64,000 nt of DNA from Sphingomicrobium clamense (GCF_019264355.1 NZ_JAHVAH010000001.1:914001-978000), one strand, 5' to 3'; positions 33,557-41,704 are shown, numbered from the stretch's first letter. The notes: generated from the letters alone by a model not told the origin. A program made the numbers and translations.

Positions 33557-33588
33557 TTTAAGCCTTTCTCAACGCCTTCGCGCTTAAT
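33557..33588 (+). promoter_or_regulatory. CtrA-like box and promoter of Flp pilin copy 2
   Basis: TTTAAGCCTTTCTCAAC (33557-33573) matches the copy 1 box except for one base within the N7 spacer. CTTAAT follows after 9 bases, as CCTAGA does before copy 1. The box starts 107 bp before the ATG at 33664. Confidence 0.6.
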
Positions 33589-33663
33589 TGGCCTCATCCG
33601 GTGCATTGGACCGCATCGGTCGGGGACCTTCCCCGAAGTTGTGGAATCATTAGGAGACCAGTT

Positions 33664-33819
33664 ATGTTCACGAAGCTTCTCAAGAACGAAGACGGTGCGA
33701 CCGCCATCGAATATGGCCTGATTGCCGCCCTGATTGCCGTTGCCGCCATTGGCGCCATGGGCAACATCGGTAACGCGCTGGGCAACACGTTCAACGACGT
33801 TTCGAACGACCTCGACTAA
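33664..33819 (+). CDS. Flp family type IVb pilin, copy 2
   Basis: This 51-residue prepilin is identical to copy 1 except for its C-terminal residue. It carries the same leader, Gly11 processing site, Glu+5 and hydrophobic helix. The duplication spans about 370 bp, covering box, leader, gene and terminator, but the leader sequences between box and ribosome-binding site have diverged while the gene has stayed nearly identical. This points to an older tandem duplication kept uniform by selection or gene conversion. ATG at 33664 follows TAGGAG. Confidence 0.95.
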   Translation: MFTKLLKNEDGATAIEYGLIAALIAVAAIGAMGNIGNALGNTFNDVSNDLD

Positions 33820-33844
33820 GTCGTAAGTCAGTTCGACCAAGAAA

Positions 33845-33876
33845 GCGGCGGTGCTCCTCGGAGCGCCGCCGTTTTT
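33845..33876 (+). terminator. Terminator after Flp pilin copy 2
   Basis: GCGGCGG-T-GCTC, CTCG loop, GAGC-G-CCGCCG, then TTTTTCTTTT. Confidence 0.93.
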
Positions 33877-33892
33877 CTTTTGGCGCCGCACC

Positions 33893-33951
33893 AACGAAAA
33901 AGGCGCCCGGGGAGCGCCTTAGACGTCGAAAGGATGGTGGAGCCGAGGGGG
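33893..33951. repeat. Direct repeat copy A: tRNA-Ala terminator plus tRNA 3' end remnant
   Basis: About 58 bp match 34009-34065: a terminator hairpin (AAGGCGCCCGGGGAGCGCCTT here), the spacer AGACGTCGAAAGG, and the last about 20 bases of tRNA-Ala including CCA (minus strand). Upstream of the 20-base tRNA end, the sequence no longer matches the tRNA. Instead GGGGGTTCGACGGCC and GGCCGGCTGACGCCCCC can fold into a hairpin. This looks like a decayed or partial second tRNA copy. Confidence 0.7.
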
Positions 33952-34008
33952 GCGTCAGCCGGCCGCAGGCCGTCGAACCCCCTGATGAGTGTTCGGTCCA
34001 GGAACACA

Positions 34009-34065
34009 AACGAAAAAGGCGCCCGGGGGCGCCTTAGACGTCGAAAGGTGGTGGAGCCGAGGGGG
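34009..34065. repeat. Direct repeat copy B: terminator and 3' end of the intact tRNA-Ala
   Basis: The intact partner of copy A. It comprises the tRNA-Ala 3' end (34049-34065) and its downstream terminator. Confidence 0.7.
34013..34035 (-). terminator. Terminator of tRNA-Ala
   Basis: On the minus strand AAGGCGCCCCCGGGCGCCTT forms a GC-rich stem followed by TTTTCG, 14 bp after the tRNA 3' end. Confidence 0.85.
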
Positions 34066-34124
34066 ATCGAACCCCTGACCTCTACACTGCCAGTGTAGCG
34101 CTCTCCCAGCTGAGCTACGGCCCC
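34049..34124 (-). tRNA. tRNA-Ala (anticodon GGC)
   Basis: The 76-nt gene has an encoded CCA. The acceptor stem GGGGCCG/CGGCTCC contains the G3:U70 pair, the alanine identity element. The D-arm is AGCTCAGCTGGGAGAGCG-like, the anticodon stem CTACA/TGTAG encloses CTGGCAG with anticodon GGC, and the T-loop is GGTTCGATCCC-like. It reads GCC and GCU codons. Downstream lies its terminator, and then a partial duplicate of its 3' end. Confidence 0.96.
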
Positions 34125-34194
34125 ATTTCGTTCGCGCCGTTTAAAACTTTTGGAGCGCGATGCAACCCCAAATTCTTCGGTCGCGCGAACGACC

Positions 34195-34515
34195 TTAATT
34201 GTCGTCGTCGTCGCCGTCGTCGGTCTTGACGACCTTGATGTCGTCGTCGCCCGTGTCGAGGTCGACATCGTCGTCGGCGCTGCCGCCGTCATCGTCCTCG
34301 ACATCCTCGAGATCGTCGGCGGCGAGATCCTCGTCCTTCTTCTTTTTCTTGTCGTCGTCGTCGAAGGGCAGCGGCTGCTTCGACTTGAGGACCGGCTCGG
34401 GGATAAACTCGGTGCCGCATTCGATGCAGGTGACGGGATCGTCATTGCCCAGATCGTAGAAGCGGGTCGAGCATTTCGGGCAGGTCCGCTTGGTGCCCCA
34501 TTCGGGTTTGACCAT
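34195..34515 (-). CDS. TIGR02300 family FYDLN acid-domain protein
   Basis: This 106-residue protein begins with a zinc-ribbon-like segment ([33 protein letters not shown] in pieces; four Cys as CPKC and CIEC) containing the FYDL signature, and ends in a long Asp-rich, partly Lys-rich disordered tail (about 50-106). The family is restricted mainly to alphaproteobacteria and has no known function. It sits upstream of tRNA-Ala on the same strand and is divergent from cmk. Confidence 0.93.
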   Translation of the reverse strand: MVKPEWGTKRTCPKCSTRFYDLGNDDPVTCIECGTEFIPEPVLKSKQPLPFDDDDKKKKKDEDLAADDLEDVEDDDGGSADDDVDLDTGDDDIKVVKTDDGDDDDN

Positions 34516-34621
34516 CGGTGATAATTCCTAAGCTAGAATCGGTTGTCTGACGGACACGGGCATGTGCCCGCATCACGGATGGCGCGCGCCTTGCCATAGC
34601 GGGTCGCGGCTGTCAAAGCGC

Positions 34622-35269
34622 ATGGCCATGAGCGACATCATTATCGCGGTCGACGGGCCGGCAGCATCGGGCAAGGGCACCATCGCGAAGGCGCTGGCGA
34701 ACCATTACGGACTGCCGCACATGGATACCGGCATGCTCTATCGCTCGGTGGCGCTGGCGCTGTGGCGCTTCGGGGGCAATGCAGGCAACGAATTCGAAGC
34801 GCTGCGCGCGGTCGAGGGGATCGAGCAGATCGATCCGGGCGACGAGGAATTGCGCTCCGAGACGATCGGCAAGCTGGCGAGCAAGGTTTCGGCCTATCCG
34901 AGCGTACGCGAGGCGCTGCTCGAGCGGCAGCATGGCTTTGCGCGGCAGGAGGGTGGAGCGGTGCTCGATGGGCGCGATATCGGTACGGTGATCTGTCCCG
35001 ACGCCTCGGCCAAGCTGTTCGTGACCGCGACGCCCGAAATCCGCGCTCAGCGGCGGCACAAGGAGCTGACGGGGCGCGGGGTCGATGCGCATTATGACGA
35101 TATCCTCATCGATATTCGCGCGCGCGACGAGCGCGATGCCGGCCGCGACGCCGCGCCGCTGGTGCAGGCCAAGGATGCCGACTTGCTAGATACGTCCGAT
35201 CTGACTATAGAGCGCGCCGTCCAGCGGGCGATTGCGCTCGTGGAAGCCCGTCTCCAGGCGAGCCGCTAA
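34622..35269 (+). CDS. cmk: Cytidylate kinase
   Basis: Cmk phosphorylates CMP and dCMP to the diphosphates. The 215-residue protein has the P-loop DGPAASGKGTIAKALA, the substrate-binding HMDTGMLYRSVALAL, LDGRDIGTVICPDASAKLFVTA (segments) and the lid RDERDAGRDAAPL. Start is ATG 34622 or ATG 34628; neither has a strong ribosome-binding site. rpsA follows 195 bp downstream, the conserved cmk-rpsA-ihfB order. Confidence 0.95.
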   Translation: MAMSDIIIAVDGPAASGKGTIAKALANHYGLPHMDTGMLYRSVALALWRFGGNAGNEFEALRAVEGIEQIDPGDEELRSETIGKLASKVSAYPSVREALLERQHGFARQEGGAVLDGRDIGTVICPDASAKLFVTATPEIRAQRRHKELTGRGVDAHYDDILIDIRARDERDAGRDAAPLVQAKDADLLDTSDLTIERAVQRAIALVEARLQASR

Positions 35270-35464
35270 TTTTTCCAGTCACTTAGGCTGGGGGCTTGGC
35301 CGCTTTCCCGCCTGTCGTAGCTTCCGCGTCCTTTCGTCCAAGGATGTTTCGCCGGGGATGGGCCTCGGCGGGGCGGTTTTCAGGTTTGTCCAAGTCCGCA
35401 TTTCGGAAACGCCGGCCATGGTGGTCGGGTTCGCGGCAGACCCAGAGACGAAAGACACTGTTAT

Positions 35465-37162
35465 ATGGCCGATACGGCATTTCCCACGCGCGACGATTTC
35501 GCCGCGCTTCTCAATGAAAAACTCGGCGGTGAAGACGAAGGCTTCGAAGGCAAGGTCGTCACCGGCAAGGTCACCGGCATCGAGAACGACCTCGCGGTCA
35601 TCGACGTTGGCCTCAAGAGCGAAGGCCGCGTGCCGCTTCGCGAATTCGCACAGCCCGGCCAGAAGGCCGAAATCGAAGTCGGCGACGAAGTCGAAGTCTA
35701 TGTCGACCGCGTCGAGAACGCCAACGGCGAAGCCATGCTCAGCCGCGAACGCGCCCGCCGCGAAGCCGCCTGGGACAAGCTCGAGAAGGAATATGAAGCC
35801 GACAGCCGCGTCGAAGGCGTGATCTTCGGCCGCGTGAAGGGCGGCTTCACCGTCGACCTCGGCGGCGCCGTCGCCTTCCTGCCCGGCAGCCAGGTCGACA
35901 TCCGCCCCGTGCGCGATGTCACCCCGCTGATGGATATTCCGCAGCCCTTCCAGATCCTCAAGATGGACCGTCGCCGCGGCAACATCGTCGTGTCGCGTCG
36001 CGCGATCCTCGAGGAAACCCGCGCCGAACAGCGCAGCGACCTCATCCAGAGCCTCACCGAAGGCCAGGTCATCGAAGGCGTCGTCAAGAACATCACCGAT
36101 TACGGTGCGTTCGTCGACCTCGGCGGCATCGACGGCCTGCTGCACGTCACCGACATCAGCTACAAGCGCGTCGGTCACCCGAGCGAAGTGCTCAACATCG
36201 GTGACAAGCAGAAGGTGCAGATCATCCGCATCAACCGCGAGACCCAGCGCATCAGCCTCGGCATGAAGCAGCTGGAAGCCGATCCTTGGGAAGGCGCAGT
36301 CGCCAAGTACCCGGTCGACGGCACCTTCACGGGCCGCGTCACGAACATCACCGAATATGGTGCCTTCGTCGAGCTGGAGCCGGGCATCGAAGGCCTGGTC
36401 CACGTTTCGGAAATGAGCTGGACCAAGAAGAACGTCCACCCGGGCAAGATCGTCTCGACCAGCCAGGAAGTCGAAGTGAAGGTCCTCGAGGTCGACGAAG
36501 AAAAGCGTCGCATCTCGCTCGGCCTCAAGCAGGCGCAGGAAAACCCGTGGCACGAGTTCGCGGAGAAGTTCCCGGTCGGCACCGAAGTCGAAGGCGAAGT
36601 CAAGAACTCGACCGAATTCGGCCTGTTCGTCGGTCTTCCCGGCGACGTCGACGGCATGGTCCACATGTCGGACATCGCCTGGGGCGTCTCGGGCGAGGAA
36701 GCGCTGGCGCTTCACCACAAGGGTGAAACCGTCAAGGCGGTCGTCCTCGACGTCGACGTCGAGAAGGAGCGCATCAGCCTCGGCATGAAGCAGCTCGAGC
36801 GTGGCGGTGTCACCGCTTCGGGTTCGGGCGTGAACAAGGGCGAAGTCGTCACCGTCAACGTCCTCGACGTGCGCGACGGCGGTCTCGAAGTGCAGGCCGG
36901 CGAAGACGGCCCGATCGGCTTCATCCGCCGCTCGGACCTTGGCCGCGACCGCGACGAGCAGCGTCCGGAGCGTTTCCAGGTCGGTCAGAAGTTCGACGCG
37001 ATGGTCACTGGTTTCGACCGGTCGAAGAAGCCGAACTTCTCGATCAAGGCCTACCAGATCAACGAAGAAAAGCAGGCCGTGAAGGATTACGGTTCGTCGG
37101 ATTCGGGTGCCTCGCTCGGCGACATCCTCGGCGAAGCGCTCAAGCAGAAGGACGAGAAGTAA
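35465..37162 (+). CDS. rpsA: 30S ribosomal protein S1
   Basis: This 565-residue protein has six S1 (OB-fold) repeats: two N-terminal ribosome-binding repeats (about 30-175) and four RNA-binding repeats (about 190-540) recognisable by ITDYGAFVDLGGIDGLLHVTD, ITEYGAFVELEPGIEGLVHVSE, STEFGLFVGLPGDVDGMVHMSD and RDGGLEVQAGEDGPIGFIRRSD-type segments. It brings mRNA to the 30S subunit. ATG at 35465 lacks a clear Shine-Dalgarno, as is common for rpsA, and a 195-bp leader precedes it, which fits autogenous control. A strong terminator follows. Confidence 0.98.
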   Translation: MADTAFPTRDDFAALLNEKLGGEDEGFEGKVVTGKVTGIENDLAVIDVGLKSEGRVPLREFAQPGQKAEIEVGDEVEVYVDRVENANGEAMLSRERARREAAWDKLEKEYEADSRVEGVIFGRVKGGFTVDLGGAVAFLPGSQVDIRPVRDVTPLMDIPQPFQILKMDRRRGNIVVSRRAILEETRAEQRSDLIQSLTEGQVIEGVVKNITDYGAFVDLGGIDGLLHVTDISYKRVGHPSEVLNIGDKQKVQIIRINRETQRISLGMKQLEADPWEGAVAKYPVDGTFTGRVTNITEYGAFVELEPGIEGLVHVSEMSWTKKNVHPGKIVSTSQEVEVKVLEVDEEKRRISLGLKQAQENPWHEFAEKFPVGTEVEGEVKNSTEFGLFVGLPGDVDGMVHMSDIAWGVSGEEALALHHKGETVKAVVLDVDVEKERISLGMKQLERGGVTASGSGVNKGEVVTVNVLDVRDGGLEVQAGEDGPIGFIRRSDLGRDRDEQRPERFQVGQKFDAMVTGFDRSKKPNFSIKAYQINEEKQAVKDYGSSDSGASLGDILGEALKQKDEK

Positions 37163-37206
37163 GCTTCTCGCTCCATCCGCTGCGGCTTTTCCGCAACGAA
37201 ATGAAG

Positions 37207-37242
37207 AAGGGCGGTGCAACCGGGTTGCATCGCCCTTTTTTT
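37207..37242 (+). terminator. Rho-independent terminator after rpsA
   Basis: AAGGGCGGTGCAACC and GGTTGCATCGCCCTT pair almost perfectly and are followed by T7. Confidence 0.92.
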
Positions 37243-37315
37243 CATTGCATCTCTGCAGCCTACGGTCCTCCGGGGGGAGGGCAATTATTAAGAAATTTGG
37301 GGGACAAGGCCCGAC

Positions 37316-37612
37316 ATGATCCGTTCCGAACTCGTCGCCAAGATCTGCGAGGATTTTCCCGATCTCACCCAGCGTGAGGTCGAAAATGTTGTGTCGTCGC
37401 TGTTCGACGCCATCACCGACCAGCTGGCCGAGGGCGGGCGCGTGGAATTGCGCGGCTTCGGTGCCTTTTCGACCCGTCACCGCGATGCGCGCGTCGGGCG
37501 CAACCCGCGCACCGGCGAAGCGGTCCAGGTCGACGCCAAGCGCGTGCCGTACTTCAAGCCGGGCAAGGAAATGCGCGAGCGATTAAACCTAAACGCGGCC
37601 GCCAACGATTAG
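37316..37612 (+). CDS. ihfB: Integration host factor beta subunit
   Basis: This 98-residue HU/IHF-fold protein bends DNA as a heterodimer with IhfA. Family features are [52 protein letters not shown] (segments; the GFGxF and RxxRNPxTG motifs) and the arm ending [13 protein letters not shown]. It follows rpsA after a terminator, so it has its own promoter in the 37.25-37.31 kb AT-rich stretch. ATG at 37316. Confidence 0.96.
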   Translation: MIRSELVAKICEDFPDLTQREVENVVSSLFDAITDQLAEGGRVELRGFGAFSTRHRDARVGRNPRTGEAVQVDAKRVPYFKPGKEMRERLNLNAAAND

Positions 37613-37647
37613 GCGGCGCCGGGATACCGATGCCCGGCTGGCGATCA

Positions 37648-37734
37648 GCGGACGTGGCGGAATCGGTAGACGCTGGAGACTTAAAATCTTCTTCCCGTAA
37701 GGGAGTGCGGGTTCGAGTCCCGCCGTCCGCACCA
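37648..37734 (+). tRNA. tRNA-Leu (anticodon TAA)
   Basis: The 87-nt gene has an encoded CCA. The acceptor stem is GCGGACG/CGTCCGC. The anticodon loop CTTAAAA gives anticodon TAA, and a long type II variable arm (TCTTCCCGTAAGGGAGT region) is present. The T-arm is GCGGGTTCGAGTCCCGC. It lies 35 bp after ihfB. Confidence 0.97.
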
Positions 37735-37809
37735 ATTCAGCCCCGATTCCAACGCGAATTGCTGCTCGAAGTGGATAAAAAATTAATTATCTCGCGCTAA
37801 TGCGGCGAG

Positions 37810-39441
37810 GTGACCGAGTTTACCCCTTCCGCCCTCCTGAAAGGGCTAATCGGTTCGGCGCGCCTGCGCCGTGACCTGCTCGTGCTCCCGATCCTGGTGA
37901 GCGCGGTGGGGCTGCTCATCTGGAACGGCAGCGGGTTTTACGACACCTTCCTCAATGCCGGCGAGGAATTTACCGACGATCTCAAGATCGCGTCGACGAC
38001 GCTGACGCTCAACGTCGCGCTCATCCTGTTCGGCTGGCGCTATTATGTCGACGTCCAGCAGGAAGTGCAGCGCCGCAAGGAAAGCGAAGAGCGCGCCGCC
38101 AAGATCGCGTCGACCGACGGCATGACCGGATTGCTCAACCGCAAGGGATTTGCCGAAGCGGGCGAGCGTTTTCGCGACCTCGCGATCGAACGCGGGCTCG
38201 AACTGGTCATCATGTCGATCCGCCTCTATCGCTTCAAGCTGGTCAACGATCGCCACGGCTATGACGTGGGGGACGAAGTGCTGCGCCGGATCGCCAAGGA
38301 CCTCGATGAATCGGTCGGGGATTCGGGCGCCGTGGCGCGTGTCGCGGGCGACGAGTTCGCCGTCATCACCATGCGCGCCGCGGGCCGCAACGAGCGCGTG
38401 GACGCGCTTGCCGAGGCGCTGCTCGAAATCGCCGTGCGTCCGATGCTGATCGACGACAACATGATCCATGTCGGCGCCTTCGTCGGCGTCGCCAGCGCGC
38501 CGGCCAACGATGTCGTGGTGCGCGACCTGCTGCGCCGCGCGGACATTGCCGAGGCCGAAGGCCGCGCCAGCCGCATCGCACGACCCGTCTGGTTCGACGA
38601 GCGTATGGAGCGCGAATTGCTGGCCTATGGCGAAGTCGAACAGGGCATTCGTGTCGGGCTGGAAAACAGCCAGTTCAAGCCGTTTTTCGAGCCGCAGGTC
38701 GACCTCGAGACGGGCGACGTGCTCGGATTCGAGGTGCTCGCGCGCTGGGAGCATCCGCTGCTCGGCCTGATCGGGCCGACCCGCTTCATTCCGGTCGCGG
38801 AGGAGAACGGGCTGATCGAAGCGTTGTCCGAGCAGGTGATGACCAAGGCGCTGACCGAGGCGATGACCTGGGAGCGGACGGTCGACATCTCGGTCAACAT
38901 TTCGCCGACCCAGCTCAACGACAGCTGGCTGGCGCAAAAGCTCGTCCGCATCCTGACCGAAACCGGCTTTCCGGCCGACCGGCTGATCGTCGAGATCACC
39001 GAAAGTTCGCTGTTCGCCGATCCCGAATTGGCCAAGTCGATCGTCGCGAGCCTGAAGAACCAGGGCGTGCGCGTGTCGCTCGATGATTTTGGCACCGGCT
39101 ATTCCTCGCTCGCCCACTTGCGCGCGCTGCCGTTCGACATGATCAAGATCGACCGCAGCTTCGTCGCGGGCATCAACCGAGATCGCGAGAGCGAGGCGAT
39201 CATCCGCGCGGTGACGACGCTGGCATCCGCCCTCGACATTCCGGTCACGGTCGAGGGTGTCGAGACCGCCCGCGCGCATACCAAGCTGCTCGAGCTCGAA
39301 TGCCAGGTCGGGCAGGGCTGGTTCTTCGGCAAGCCGATGAGCGGGGACCAGGCCGCACAGCTGGTCCGCCTGCGCGATCCCAAGGCCAGCGACCTGCCCA
39401 CCGAGACCGAAGAGCCGACGCCGACCCGCCGCGCGGGTTAG
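37810..39441 (+). CDS. Membrane GGDEF-EAL protein (c-di-GMP metabolism)
   Basis: This 543-residue protein has two N-terminal membrane helices (about 24-40 and 63-80), a GGDEF domain (about 100-260) and an EAL domain (about 275-525). The cyclase signature is AGDEF (in RVAGDEFAV) rather than GGDEF, and the preceding substrate region reads FKLVNDRHGYDVGDEVL. The EAL domain looks catalytic: FEVLARWEHP, NISPTQL, EITESSLF, LDDFGTGYSSLAHL, IKIDRSFV, VEGVET. It is therefore probably a c-di-GMP phosphodiesterase whose GGDEF domain may be regulatory or weakly active. GTG at 37810. Confidence 0.92.
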   Translation: MTEFTPSALLKGLIGSARLRRDLLVLPILVSAVGLLIWNGSGFYDTFLNAGEEFTDDLKIASTTLTLNVALILFGWRYYVDVQQEVQRRKESEERAAKIASTDGMTGLLNRKGFAEAGERFRDLAIERGLELVIMSIRLYRFKLVNDRHGYDVGDEVLRRIAKDLDESVGDSGAVARVAGDEFAVITMRAAGRNERVDALAEALLEIAVRPMLIDDNMIHVGAFVGVASAPANDVVVRDLLRRADIAEAEGRASRIARPVWFDERMERELLAYGEVEQGIRVGLENSQFKPFFEPQVDLETGDVLGFEVLARWEHPLLGLIGPTRFIPVAEENGLIEALSEQVMTKALTEAMTWERTVDISVNISPTQLNDSWLAQKLVRILTETGFPADRLIVEITESSLFADPELAKSIVASLKNQGVRVSLDDFGTGYSSLAHLRALPFDMIKIDRSFVAGINRDRESEAIIRAVTTLASALDIPVTVEGVETARAHTKLLELECQVGQGWFFGKPMSGDQAAQLVRLRDPKASDLPTETEEPTPTRRAG

Positions 39442-39550
39442 TTCCTCGATCGAGCGACGAACGCGCCTTCTGTTCCAGCTTGGGACAGGGGGAAGCATTT
39501 CGCCTGCGCGGCATTGAAATCATGGTGAAGGAAGTCTTAAAGTTCTCTCC

Positions 39551-39715
39551 ATGATGGAATTGCATTCGCGACCCAAGAAGCAGCCGATCACGTTCGAGGA
39601 GCCTGTGAAGGCTCGCGCCGTGGCGCTGCGCATGCCGCGGATCAGCGAGGATGTGCGGCTCTTCGCACTGACCTTCCTCAGCGGTTTTCTCTTCACCGCC
39701 TTGTTCATCGCCTAG
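39551..39715 (+). CDS. Small membrane protein, 54 aa
   Basis: A 54-residue frame with a basic and polar N-terminal half (ELHSRPKKQPITFEEPVKAR) and one C-terminal membrane segment (LFALTFLSGFLFTALFIA). Start is ATG 39551 or ATG 39554; the ribosome-binding site is weak. The stop overlaps that of the convergent MFS gene by 4 bp. High G+C at third positions supports coding. No family recognised. Confidence 0.6.
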   Translation: MMELHSRPKKQPITFEEPVKARAVALRMPRISEDVRLFALTFLSGFLFTALFIA

Positions 39716-41010
39716 TCGACGAGGCGGTGGAGCCGCCAGCCGAACCAGGCGGCGACCAGCCCGAACCCGAACACGATCCACAGGCTCTGCGTGACGGTGA
39801 TCGACGCCGCGTAGGATGCGGTGAGCGCCAGTGAGGCTGCGACCATCAACCCCGAATTGACGACATTGTTGGCCGCGACCGCGCGCGCGGTCTCGCCGGG
39901 CGCGACGTGGGTGGTGAGATAGGCGTAGAGCGGCACGACATACATGCCCGCGAGCGCGGCGATGAAGAACAGGTCGACGAGGATCAGGAGCCCCGACGGA
40001 GCGGCCAGGAAATCGGAAACGGGCATGGTGCCCGCGGCGGCGCCCTCGAAGCCCGACGTTCGGCGGACGAGATCGGCGACGAAGGCCATCATGCCGATCG
40101 CCGCCCAGTGGCTGTAGCGCGCGCTGACCTCGCCCTTGAGGAGGCGGTTGATGACCACCGAGCCGATCGCCACCCCGACCGAGAAGGAGGCGAGGAAAAG
40201 CGTGGCGACGCCGGGGTCGGCGCCCAGCGCGTTCTTGACCAGTGGCGGGAAGATGGCGGCGAGCATCGTCCCCATCGCCCAGAACAGGCTGATGCAGACG
40301 ATCGCGAGGCGGATGCGCGGGCGGTGGAGAAACTCGCTTAGGAGCCGGGTGGTCGAGCGCAGGATGTTCCAATCGAGTTTCAGCCTGTCGGTCGCGGTCT
40401 CGGGCGGGGCGGGGGGCACGTGGCCCGCGAACAGTCGGCCCACGATAGCGGTCAGGATGACGAGGAAGGCGCCCCAGCCCGCGCTGAGCGTGCCGGTGGC
40501 GTCGGTGTAGATGACAAGCCCGCCGACGACGATGCCGACCAGAATCGCGACATAGGTCGCCGCCTCGACCAGCCCGGTGCCGCCGAGCACTTCGTCTTTC
40601 TTAAGGTGCTGGGGGAGGAGGGCGTATTTGATCGGGCCGAAGATGGTCGACTGGAGCCCGGTCGCGAACAGCATGGCGAGCAGCAGCGGAACGCTCTTGA
40701 GCACCAGCCCGATCGCGCCCAGCGCCATGATCGCGATCTCGGCACTCTTCACGTGGCGGATGATCGCGGCCTTGTCGTGGCTGTCGGCGAGCTGGCCCGC
40801 GAGTGCGGAGAAGAGGAAGAAGGGGAGGATGAAGAGGCCGCCCGCCACCGCCGAGAAGGTCGCTTCCTGCCCCGGGTCGGCATAGATGCCGTAAATGACG
40901 ATCAGCACCATCGAGGTGCGGTAGAGATTGTCGTTGAAGGCGCCGCAGAAGAGCGTCGCGAAGAGCGGACCGAAGCGGCGCTTGCCGATGAGAGACAGTG
41001 TCGAAGCCAA
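39712..41010 (-). CDS. MFS transporter (lysophospholipid-transporter-like)
   Basis: This 432-residue transporter has 12 likely membrane helices. FATLFCGAFNDNLYRTSMVLIV at the N terminus, ALAGQLADSHDKA in loop 2-3 and FGPIKYALLPQHLKKDEVLGG resemble LplT-type and related MFS proteins that flip lysophospholipids, sometimes fused to acyltransferases; no acyltransferase domain is present here. TTG at 41010 gives the best N terminus, with no close ATG. Substrate is inferred by likeness only. The neighbouring pgsA is a phospholipid synthesis gene, on the opposite strand. Confidence 0.82.
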   Translation of the reverse strand: MASTLSLIGKRRFGPLFATLFCGAFNDNLYRTSMVLIVIYGIYADPGQEATFSAVAGGLFILPFFLFSALAGQLADSHDKAAIIRHVKSAEIAIMALGAIGLVLKSVPLLLAMLFATGLQSTIFGPIKYALLPQHLKKDEVLGGTGLVEAATYVAILVGIVVGGLVIYTDATGTLSAGWGAFLVILTAIVGRLFAGHVPPAPPETATDRLKLDWNILRSTTRLLSEFLHRPRIRLAIVCISLFWAMGTMLAAIFPPLVKNALGADPGVATLFLASFSVGVAIGSVVINRLLKGEVSARYSHWAAIGMMAFVADLVRRTSGFEGAAAGTMPVSDFLAAPSGLLILVDLFFIAALAGMYVVPLYAYLTTHVAPGETARAVAANNVVNSGLMVAASLALTASYAASITVTQSLWIVFGFGLVAAWFGWRLHRLVD

Positions 41011-41130
41011 GGATCGGAGCGCCTGACGGTTGCGGTTGGCGCGAGCCTAGCGGGGTCGACCGAAGCCGCCAAGCGCTGCGGAAAATTGCCGTTTGCGCGA
41101 TGGTGCGCGCTCGCCTAATCATGGCAGCGC

Positions 41131-41703
41131 ATGCTGACCCTTCCCAACATCCTGACACTGTCGCGCATCCTTGCGGTGCCGATCCTAGTCTACCTGCTAT
41201 GGAAGCCGAGCCCGATCGACTACTGGATCACCTGGGTGCTGTTCTCGATCGTCGGGATTACCGACTATTTCGACGGCTATCTGGCGCGGGCGCAGGGGCA
41301 GATCAGCCGGCTAGGGCAGTTTCTCGACCCGATCGCCGACAAGATCATGGTCGCCGCGGTGCTGATCATGCTGATCGCCAGCCGCAAGGTGCCCGACGAG
41401 CCCGAGCCGGTGATCGCCGGACTGACCGTAATCCCCGCGCTGATCATCCTGATGCGCGAGATCATCGTGTCGGGGCTGCGCGAATTCCTTGGGCCGCTCA
41501 ACGTTTCGGTGCCGGTCAGCCGGCTGGCGAAGTGGAAGACGACCTTCCAGATGCTGGCGCTGGGTGCGCTGATCCTGTCGGGGGCGCTGCCGAGCCAGCT
41601 GTGGATCCACGATGTGGGCATCTGGTCGCTGTGGCTGGCGGCGGCGCTGACGCTGATAACCGGTTACGACTATCTGCGCGTCGGCCTGAAGCACATGGAC
41701 TGA
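41131..41703 (+). CDS. pgsA: CDP-diacylglycerol--glycerol-3-phosphate 3-phosphatidyltransferase
   Basis: PgsA makes phosphatidylglycerol phosphate at the inner membrane. The 190-residue protein has four to six membrane helices and the CDP-alcohol phosphatidyltransferase signature DYFDGYLARAQGQISRLGQF followed by LDPIADK, with all conserved Asp and Gly residues. N-terminal LPNILTLSRILAVPIL is typical. ATG at 41131. It is convergent with oxyR, whose stop lies 2 bp past its own. Confidence 0.96.
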   Translation: MLTLPNILTLSRILAVPILVYLLWKPSPIDYWITWVLFSIVGITDYFDGYLARAQGQISRLGQFLDPIADKIMVAAVLIMLIASRKVPDEPEPVIAGLTVIPALIILMREIIVSGLREFLGPLNVSVPVSRLAKWKTTFQMLALGALILSGALPSQLWIHDVGIWSLWLAAALTLITGYDYLRVGLKHMD

Positions 41704-41704
41704 G

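Noticed and set aside
33893-34065. CRISPR-like repeat
   Set aside because: Only two copies, each explained by a tRNA 3' end and its terminator.
35279-37480. 733-codon open frame antisense to rpsA
   Set aside because: rpsA is certain from six S1 repeats; the antisense frame is open because of codon bias, with no recognisable domain.
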